This document shows positions 54,659 through 64,000 of a stretch of DNA of 64,000 bases, piece after piece (within the stretch, counting starts at the first letter, position 1; each line of letters opens with the position of its first letter). The stretch is from Atrina japonica (lineage: Eukaryota; Mollusca; Bivalvia; Pterioida; Pinnidae): the NCBI GenBank assembly GCA_030159075.1, contig BROG01000548.1, positions 127,501 to 191,500 on the forward strand, written 5' to 3'. The notes under the pieces were generated by a model, which did no database searches, was not told the DNA's origin, and saw nothing but the letters and a program-made list of their open reading frames with translations. The translations under genes and the position numbers were made by a program.

Positions 54659-55718
54659 CATTAAAATACAATAATGGGAATGCAAGGACAATCCATGTTG
54701 ATTCACGAATATTTGCACATCAGGTGCATAATAAACATGATTTGTGCAATATAAGCATCTATGGTTGATATTGGATTGAGGAATGCTGATATGGAACATC
54801 CGCGAGCAAAATAGTACGAGGTATATTATTTCCTGAACTTAAAGGTAATGGGACAATCATAGAAGTAATGACAATGTTTTCACGTGGATGTTGACCTACG
54901 GATGATTGGTAGGTAACGGGATTTCAAAAGGCAGCTTGAAATTCATCATAATTAATGTACAACATCGTTGCCGAAGGCGGTTCAGAAAGATATTTAATAT
55001 ACGTTAATTTGTAAGGGAAGGAGAGAGTGAGCTATTAATGCTAGCAAAGCAAAACATCTAGCTTTCAACGAAATTGAAACTATGAAAGATATGCACACGA
55101 TATGCACATGAAAGATTGTTGTTTTCTTTGGACTCCCTATATGTTCAGGTGTGGCAAAGTAGTTGATGGACTGTAAATTAATTTAAGTTGCACAGATACT
55201 GTCAAGCGAGCATGGTAATAAGTGTGTAATGGACGCGGGATAACGGACATCGACCTGTACAATTAAGGTCAAGGTCCGAGACCAATAGAAAAAACAAAAC
55301 ATCTTTCATTAAACAAAAAGGCACATTTGAGTACATGCGTAAACTTTCCATAGCATTGCTATGCATTTAAATTGGGAGCAAGAAATTGCACATGGCAGGG
55401 TTTTTTTTATCGGCTCGTCTATCACCAATATTTCAAAGTAAATGTAGATATTTTCTTAACCTAAAGAAATTACCAGTGTTGTGAGAAAAATATCACGATC
55501 TTTAATTTTATTAATGAAATTTATGTTTGGGAATTTAAATGAGTTTCTAGAATCTATTTCAATCAATGTTATATAATATATTCATCCTCACTGTTCGAAG
55601 TACACTGTGGCATGTGTTACATGAAGAACCATAAACTATATTTATTCTTTCCAAATAAAGGATATATACAATGTAATATCATTAACGTTGTTTTGAACAA
55701 AAATAAAATTTTACATAC

Positions 55719-55770
55719 CCCAGAAGCGTCCAAAAACCACGCTAGTAAAATGAGCAGCAGCGTCAACAAC
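55719..55770 (-). CDS. Second exon: hydrophobic core of a signal peptide
   Basis: A 52-bp exon between acceptor TTTGTATTTTGCAG and donor GTATGT. One base completes the split codon, then 17 codons read LLTLLLILLAWFLDASG, a typical signal-peptide h-region and cleavage region. Phase 2 in, phase 0 out, matching the start exon about 7.5 kb upstream. The following phase-0 exon was not identified between here and 53,900, so the mature protein is unknown. Confidence 0.5.
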
Positions 55771-57259
55771 CTGCAAAATACAAACGAAATTTAGAGCTCT
55801 TTTATTTTGAAAAACACAAAAAGCATTTAGTTCTTTAGTACATTTCGTACAACTTAACGCAAGACTTACAAATACTTCTTAATTGACATACACATGTAGG
55901 CAATGTAGAGATGTGACATAAGAAACAATATGTATCCATAGGAGTTAGATCTGAGAAGGCCTCGGGCTTACAAGCAAAATAAAAATATCAATCACCTTTG
56001 TGTACTTATCCATAATCTGAATTTTGTAATCAAACAATGTGATTGCTTTAAATGAAGACGACATATTTTGGGTCACTCAACTGATTTTTAAAAGTCATAG
56101 TTGTGAATCTCCCTGGTTTTAGACCCAGTCAAAAAACTGAAAAACTTCAATGTTTCCATTTTTATTCGTCTACAGAAAGTTGCAGGAAGAATGTTTTAAA
56201 AAGATTATGCAGAAGGTAAACCAAATATTTAATTACGTAAAGATTTTGTTATTTTTAACTTGAAGAATGGTATTATTCGTTTTTCCACTTAAATCCGCAG
56301 GTAACCTCGTAATCCTAACACTGGTTTTAGAATGTTTAAGATTTTCTAGAGAAACCCCCACGAGCTCAATAATCATTTAATACCCTTTATTTCATCGTAT
56401 CAAACTCTTGTCACCTGTATAAATAAGCCCCACTATGGATAAACATATACCAATTATTGCCTATCATTCTATTTCTCCAAATCTTTCCTTTTAATAAATT
56501 GTTTTATTATTACAAAAAGCAGTACAAGGACCCTCAAAAACCACTGTTTTATATCGAGATACACAGGTACACAAAGTCGGAGTCAAAACCACAGCAAATA
56601 CTAAGGTGTTGGTACAAACAAACGGAATGTTGATAACATTAATTGGAACTTCAATTCACTTTAGGTAACACAAAAGAAAAAAACAAATCAAAAACGTATA
56701 ACCGAATACTGTGATAAGAACGCATTATTAAATAGATGTCAATCATGTATTCCAGCCATTTAGTGGCTGAAATTATTATAAATGAGATTAAATCTGTACA
56801 TAATTATTATTATCTGTATAATTGTAACGACGTGTGCGGCGTGGTCGTAAATTTCAAAATATGATCAGAATAAGACAGGTATAAAGAATAGTTTTGGTAA
56901 AATGACATTGACAATTTTACCTCTAACTCTTTTTTATACAAAAATGTTTATTAAAAGTCATATTTGAGCCAAACTGCAACACCTTCTTCAGAAATTAAAA
57001 TCAAAATACACTAAATACTAAAGAATAATTTATTGTTGATGTAATCAGTTTCATAAAATATATTTCCAAATAAATGTGATATATCGCGCATTATTAGATA
57101 TTATAATCAAGACGAAAAGTCCTTTTTACAATAAATCAAATGAATTGTGACTTTTGAAAAACATAATAGATAAAAGCACCACAAAAGAGAAAGCCAATCT
57201 GTATTAGAAGGATACGCAAAGTTATTAAGTTACATTTTTCTACTATCTGTATACACAAT

Positions 57260-57262
<3 letters not shown>

Positions 57263-57340
<78 letters not shown>
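57263..57340. repeat. (AT)n microsatellite
   Basis: Pure AT dinucleotides within the long intron between the two signal-peptide exons. Confidence 0.97.
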
Positions 57341-57344
<4 letters not shown>

Positions 57345-60286
57345 TCAGTAAGACAATATAAGCACTCATATGAACATATGAACTGTATAATAAGTTATCT
57401 CTTATAGCTATGATCATTCAATGTGAGCAGATCATATAATGATTCTGTGTTGAATATCAAATTCCATAAAGTCAACATTTAATGTTTTGAGTACTTACAT
57501 TTAGACTACTCGATTCCCAGAAAATAATACAATAGCATGACAAAATCATATTTACAATTTCTGCATCAACATCTGTTACTTTCGAGAGTTATGTTTCAAG
57601 CAACTAAACATATAATTGGTTTCAGCGTAAGTCCGACATGTATTGTATAATATCATTTATGAGATATTCCATTTTGCTAAGGTAGATATCACCCGTCATT
57701 CGCCGTACCATCCTTTTTAAGTAGTTTATGAATCTCACCATTCTTTGTATATATAAGCCATAGAAGAGTGGGAGGGACACTCGAGTGCGTATACGGTGCA
57801 TATATTATGATTAAACCTATATACTAACAGCATGAATCGCTTTCTTTTAAATCATTAATACTTAAAACCCAATTAGCAGTAATTAGATCAAGAGTACTAA
57901 TAGGATGATTCACGTTCATTTCTTCTTCCCTTTTTACACAAATTCTGCAGTTACCTTTTTATTTCAAAAAGTTTACAAAAATGTGCAATCCATTTTAAAA
58001 ACCAAGCACAGGTGGACAGATGGAACGAAATAGGATGACATACGTTTTCCATCAAACACTTTAACATTATGAGTTATTTTGATGGCATTATACATTTTTG
58101 TAATAATTGTGAAAATTGTGAATTGCATAATAAGGCCTTCACATTTACATTGTAGATTTCCCTTTGCTTAACTTCACTGCTGAGTAAAGACGCCTTAAGC
58201 AACAGGTGGGCTTAGCCAGCTTCTTATTTTAACATTTATGTACAGAATCCAAAATAAACTAACAGTAACATAACACACCAAGGTAAAAAATGAAGATGAG
58301 AAAAAGTGTAATTTAGTCAATGAATAACGTCACGGCGGTGATTCAGAAAAAAGGAGGATTGCTGTTTGTGAGTAAATTACTGTAAGAGTAAGATGTTTTG
58401 AATTTTCTCTACATTTCTCTCTCTTTTTTTCGAAACAGCTAAATCGATGAAAAATATACGAACCCATAAATCTAATTTCCAAGATTTTTACAACTTCAAT
58501 ATTCGACAGAAATCTAAAAATAGGTATTTTAGTATTTGATGAAGCTGCTGGATATTAATAACACGTGGGAAGTGTTTTCCCGCCAAATGCTTTCGTTGCA
58601 AGTATTTAGTCACGCTGAAGAAATTAATCTCTACCTTGATTTTTTATGTAACTTAAGTTTACTCTAAATCAATGCATTGTTAGCAGCTATTCGACTTTTC
58701 ACCCGGTTTCCTGCTATCCTATCGACGTACATATTAATCAACTCGTGACTACCAAATATGGTAAGGTTAAGAAGAACATTACAAAAACTGTTGCCATCGC
58801 GACATACAATTTGTACAAAGAGATGTACCCAAGTACCCGTATACCCAAGTTTTCTTCAAGTGTATAAACAATATATCACGTAGAATCTTAGAATTAAACA
58901 CTAAAGAACTACAGATCAGAAATGAACAAGAACAAACACTTTTATCACAAATCTAGGAACAGCGCTTAAACATTTCAGGTCATTGAAGGCACATAATGGC
59001 CCAAAACAAGCTGAGGCAATATGAGTTTGGAAATTGGTCAACAAATATCTGTATAACAGTTTACTGTATTCACGTACATATAACACTAGACTCTAAATGA
59101 TAACTGCAAAATATGTGTATGCTGGGAAAGGAATTCGGCTTTGGGATTGTTTTCAAATGCACCTATATATATATATATATATACAATGTTCTCATGTTGA
59201 TGTTTTACGGCTGTTGACGATATTTTAAGGGTACTTATTCCATTAGGGAACCGGATATCGTGATTTATTCTCAAGGCTGTATGTATACATATCTCTAAGC
59301 TACTGACAGTCCTGCCCAGCGTTGCGCAAGTTCTGGTCATGTCAATGTATGTTTGCCTATCAATAAATTCCAAATGAATTTTTAAATGCCACAATATTAA
59401 TATTGTATGAAAGGACTAGGTGCATATCGAGATTTCTAGACATAAAGTTTTACGGTAGCCTTACGTTTTAGAAAAGGCTCATAAACGAGCTTGATATTAG
59501 TGGGAGAATACATCGACATCAAATTTGAAGGGATTTATGAGATAGGCTTACCAATCTCCGTCGGTTCTAAGTACCCAACTGTGGATAGACTGTCAAATTT
59601 GATTTACGAGTTTAAAATATAGGTGAGTAGACAAGAAAACAAGCCTTGTGACACTCGTTGAGATTTTAATAAAAATAAACCCTGTGATTCGATTTTACTG
59701 GCGAACTGGTTAGTATCAAGCCTGCAATATCCAAACATTAAATCCGGACGATTACAGACGCATTATTTGAGGAGGTTTATGTACATGACAGAGCTACTCG
59801 CTGATCTGCACCCTAATTTCGGGATGTTTTCGTATCTTTTTATTGGTAAATTATAATTTGATATACATCTGTATAGAACAAAATACACAATTATCGTTAA
59901 ATCTAACATTGTTAGAGTTGCTGTTGAATTATGATAACACCACTAACGTGTTTACATTGATAGGATATAAATTCTGAATATTTCTCTGTTTATCATTGCG
60001 AGCCATTACGCATACTGGGAAGTATTTTTAGCTGATTATTGTTATATATATCAGTGGGAACGTAGGAATTCTTGAGAGTTTTGTATGATTTGTTGGGGTT
60101 CAAATAAACTGTAAAAGCATTCAAGGTTCAGAACCCAAACGCACCTAAACCGAGTAAGGTAAATGATATTATACTGGGGTTTATTTTCAGACTACCGCTG
60201 TGTTTTGGGTGATATTTTCAGGTTCTTTGTGGTATCATTTTAGAGAGTCAGGATTTGAAGTGGTATAGATATCCTAGAATTTATAC

Positions 60287-60425
60287 AGTGAAACCTGACA
60301 ATTCCAACACCAGACAAATCCGACACAACGAAAATCTTAATTTTCATTCAATCTCATCTACATTCTGTATTTGGATACTCCAATAGCTAATGTGTGATTC
60401 CAATATTGTGAAGTAATTTCTATGA
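60287..60425. mobile_element. Possible pogo-like transposon fragment
   Basis: CAGTGAAACCTGACAATTCC followed by CAGACAAATCCGACACAACG resembles the left end of a pogo/Tigger-type element with CCGACAC sub-repeats. No right end found. Confidence 0.3.
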
Positions 60426-61637
60426 TCCCAAAGTAGAATTAAACAAGGAGGATACGCATATGACTGCTCTTACTGAGCAATTTTCCTGTCCGTGTAATAT
60501 ACCTTTGATTTTGGTGATAAAATTGATATCCATATGGGGTTCAACAACACCACTCTCTCGAATACTTAATACTCTCAAGTATGACGAGAGTATTTAGGCC
60601 CGTGTTGTCTACAGGGGTAAATGCATTATTAAATTATCTTGAAGACTCCTTCTAGTGTACATCACCTTGTACTTCTTTCATCTAAGCTCTCTTCTATAAA
60701 GTTGATGGGACACAAGTGCTCTATGTTTAATTCAGTACAATTTCAAGATTTACGGGTATTTAATATACCCGTATACAGATCGTACTAATTTGCCAAGATG
60801 AAAGAGATCTCGCTGAATAAAGCTTTCACCAAATGTGTTACGGTATTTTGGTTTGGTCTGTTTGTAGGTGTCTGGACACTAATGAAACCCGTGACCCCAG
60901 GGCCTTCATTACGCGTCACAATGCATCGAAATGAACAGAGCCCTACAGTAACGATGTTATCTAGAGTACACCTATTCAATTTTCACCGCAACATTGCTTT
61001 GCTTGCAAATTTTAAAAGAACAAACTCTAGATACAGTCTTTGCGGGGAACCTGGGATAAGCCTGTTTATTTTATTATTTCATATGGTAGCCTTTTCTAAA
61101 TTTAGTTTGTGAAATACGTATAACACTGCTAGCCCTTTAATCGCCATTTTTATATAAATCTGACCCAATTTACGAAATATTAGTGACGTTTGAAATATTA
61201 TTGGTAAAAATGTGAATTGTATTTATCTTTTCAGAGGTCTCTATATTCTCGTACCAACAAGGGTATAATCAAAAGTAATCAATAAGTCTTGTCAAAGTAA
61301 CACGTGGAACCACTTAAATGTCACCTCCTTCCAAATGTTATCTTTGTCCGCAACGTGATAAATTCTCTATGACTTTTTAACTTGCTCTAAATGGAATACA
61401 GTTACCAACATGAAATTCCATTCAGGACACACACACTCAAGTCGTATATGACTGCAAAATAAATTATTTAACCTAATTTACTAACTATTAAAAGAAATAT
61501 ATAAATATAAATATATATATATATCAGAAACTAAAAACAACACTGGGACACTTTAATTTACAAATGAGTAATGTATACATAACTAATTTATGTTACTGAA
61601 AAGGTCTTGTCTGTCTATAAAATCAAAGTTTTAAGGT

Positions 61638-61698
61638 ACTTAGTACCTGGATCGAACTCCATTAGCATTCAACTACATACTCTGCCAACAAAGCCAGA
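61638..61698 (-). mobile_element. Possible tRNA-like SINE head
   Basis: On minus, CTGGCTTTGTTGGCAGAGTA (box A-like) and GGAGTTCGATCCAGGTAC (box B-like), about 60 bp. No body of a known family beside it. Confidence 0.42.
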
Positions 61699-63105
61699 AA
61701 GGTTGCTATAATTTATTTTCTCCTTCAAATGATTGTGTTGAATTTTGTGACTATAATATCATGCAGTCATTAAATTTGTCATGGCTTGTAGATAAAACCC
61801 TGACAAACAAAACGAATAAAACGGCGAAGCTTTGTTATGACACAAACGCTCTTTTTCACTTGAAATAATTTGCGTATGACTGACACACAGTGCAGTGTGG
61901 AATGCAGAAATTAATTTCAAAAGCTGTCCGACTTTCATACATGTATGTTTTAAACGGTGAATAAATTAAATCGTGTTGCAAATGCGTGTAATTGTTGTCT
62001 ATTTCACCGTCAGTGCATTTCAGGATGTATCGGGTGTTCTACGTTATCGGAGTAGCTCTCTCCATCACTCCACTTAAGTATACAGTGTGTATCACTTGCT
62101 CTCCGCCTATGACTATTTGAGAGGTAAAAGAACTGTGTATAATATTAACATATGGTGGACCTTATTTACATACTTTTCTTTTATACATGTTGTGAACGTA
62201 CACAAGCGGCCCATGTTTATAAAACGGGTTTTGATGCAATTCACTGAGCTAGGAGTCAAAACAAGATTTTAAGCTAAACCCCGTCGCAATTTTAACTCTG
62301 CGCACCTTGAATTCAATTTTCCATAGAGATAAAAATATTTGCAAGGTGCAGTATGTACAATTTACTCAGGTATAGTTGTAAAGGCAAGCTTTGATCACTT
62401 AGATCGCAGATAGCGAAACCTAGATTTCATACATTATAAACTGCATTTAAATTGGTCAAGATAAAGGAGTCGGAAAACACTGCATTGGACTGCTATTAAT
62501 ATAAGCCATGTCGCATAATAATTGAAAAGAATAGGGATATTTACATGTGGCCATCCTCTTGATAAATTAAATAGATGTGCATAAACCAAGGCAGTACACG
62601 CCTAGTGCTTCCACGTGCTCGGACGTATTAAGACCCGAAATCATCACACGTATTTATCACAATATTTTACAGACGCTCGCTGTTTTGTTTATAAATAATG
62701 ATCAGAGACGATTTGGGAGGGGGGCTCGTCTTATAGACATGCATCCCGTACAGTATTTTACTGTAGAACAATTTACATTTGTAATCAAAGCCCGGTACCC
62801 AGGGGACGGGGTTGTGTAAAAGCGGAAACAGTTGACTTTCTATATGATTATTATAATTCCATACGTTTCGGGTAGCTTAAAATCGTGTTTTTTAAACATG
62901 CCGAGTGTATGCGGTAGCCAGGATCTTTTAATTTCTAAATTTTAATATTTTATTCACGTAACATTGATACAAATTAATAAAATTAATTTTCAAATTTGAT
63001 GTATAAAGTACACAAATAGTCATACGAGAAAGGACACTTTCCCACTTCTGTTAAATTTCATCCACACCACACTGATAAACCATATTTTATTACCTTATAT
63101 TTTGA

Positions 63106-63107
<2 letters not shown>

Positions 63108-63174
<67 letters not shown>
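63108..63174. repeat. (CT)n microsatellite
   Basis: Pure CT, about 125 bp into the intron from the start-exon donor at 63298. Confidence 0.97.
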
Positions 63175-63179
<5 letters not shown>

Positions 63180-63298
63180 TCACTATGCATGTATATACCT
63201 GAGTAAAATCAATGTATACAACGTTGTAGTATATTCATTCTTCCTTGTTATTTTATTACTCCCCAAATCAATCACTTTTATTGAAATCGAAAGCTTAC

Positions 63299-63336
63299 CT
63301 GCATGTAGAACTAATTAGAGAAACACTTTTCCTCAT
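63299..63336 (-). CDS. Start exon of a secreted or membrane protein gene
   Basis: ATG at 63336 opens MRKSVSLISSTC plus two bases (AG), followed by a strong CAG/GTAAGC donor (GT at 63298-63297). It ends in phase 2. The exon at 55770-55719 begins with a single base completing this codon and continues as a hydrophobic signal-peptide core. That gives a positively charged n-region (MRK) followed by an h-region, as expected. The upstream sequence would be 5' UTR and contains a 13-codon upstream ORF. No family recognised. Confidence 0.5.
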
Positions 63337-63374
63337 AATGCGGCGACACTCCGTTTAGTAGAGCTCTTGGCCAT
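63333..63374 (-). promoter_or_regulatory. Upstream ORF overlapping the start codon
   Basis: On minus, ATG GCC AAG opens a 13-codon frame (MAKSSTKRSVAAL) whose TGA stop overlaps the main ATG as ATGA (63336-63333). If transcribed, it could reduce initiation at the signal-peptide ORF or favour re-initiation. Depends on the gene model. Confidence 0.3.
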
Positions 63375-64000
63375 GATATGCAACTTTCTAAGTCAGTTGG
63401 CCATCGAGCAATATTCCTGGCATGCATATATAAGCTCCAAAGTGAATATATTCTAAAATATCAATATACTAATGCTCTTTTAAAAGAGTATTATTTCATG
63501 TACAAACATTTAATTTTTCTGAACTTCAACACATATTATTGGAATTCCTCCTCTTCACTACGCACGTGATAATAGATAATTCAGAAATAACAAGAATGAA
63601 TACATGTGCATATCCGCTTATATGTATTAAATCCAGCGCCTAAACATTCACATTTTCTAAATTTAGAAAACAACACTGTCAGTCGATTAATTACTTTTAA
63701 TTGAAATTAGAATGTTTAGGGGCTTATAAAGTTATCCTAATTATAAATATTGCTCCGGATTTGAAAATTTTTTTGGATTACGTTACACCGCTGTGACCAA
63801 ATGAAAATTTAGGTGTTCTATCCATTAAGAACTAAACATTTATGCCATTTTCCGCACTCGAAATTCTTCAATCACTCCTAATTCAATTGGACTGAATCAT
63901 CAATTTTGCATAAAATTACGCTGATTTTCTCATTAATCCATTCATGATCACTAGCGAGTTCTTTAAGAATATTAAAACGCTGATATTTAATCGAAACAAA

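Larger units (their letters stand above)
55771..63298 (-). other. Presumed first intron of the signal-peptide gene
   Basis: A 7.5-kb GT-AG interval between the two in-phase exons. It holds an AT microsatellite, a possible pogo-like fragment, a tRNA-like fragment and open frames of unknown status (minus 59394-59086, plus 60798-61112). Confidence 0.45.

Noticed and set aside
59086..59394. 102-codon minus frame (MTRTCATLGRTVSSLEICIH region) as a gene
   Set aside because: It includes an AT repeat and has no recognisable domain or splice context; it may be a dispersed repeat.

Overview
This window looks like nuclear DNA of a bivalve mollusc, or at least a lophotrochozoan. It is AT-rich and gene-poor, full of (AT)n and (CT)n microsatellites, and carries tRNA-derived SINEs and a reverse-transcriptase element of kinds I associate with bivalve genomes. 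The species assignment is an inference. There is no bacterial gene layout, no operon, no CRISPR array and no convincing free-standing tRNA or rRNA gene. Almost all long open frames are microsatellites, minisatellites or transposon debris.

Layout. Positions 1-6,100 hold SINE copies and a 33-bp minisatellite of about 100 units (2,693-6,081), which contains a recent duplication of about 0.77 kb. Positions 6,100-34,300 hold no gene I can support. They contain a broken reverse-transcriptase element (11,584-12,361 plus its 3' tail), many detached copies of that tail, three SINE families, a second repeat family ('X'), two MITE-like elements, a 56-bp dimeric tandem array and many microsatellites.

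The best gene lies on the minus strand from 43,896 to 34,378. It is a four-exon fibroblast growth factor gene, probably of the FGF8/17/18 group. Its core exons are joined by well-formed splice sites with matching phases. The central exon is 104 bp, and the two conserved cysteines are 18 residues apart, as in FGF8. The conceptual product is 246 residues: signal peptide, beta-trefoil core and a very basic tail. Its large last intron holds SINEs and a 52-bp tandem array. A possible start exon of another gene lies antisense in its second intron (41,318-41,403).

From 43,900 to 64,000 there are more repeats and the 5' end of a second minus-strand gene. Two exons (63,336-63,299 and 55,770-55,719) join in phase to encode a signal peptide. 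A third possible exon (53,916-53,792) encodes a PPPPY motif and a dibasic RTKR site. The remaining exons were not found. No functional link between the two minus-strand genes can be claimed beyond both encoding predicted secretory-pathway proteins.
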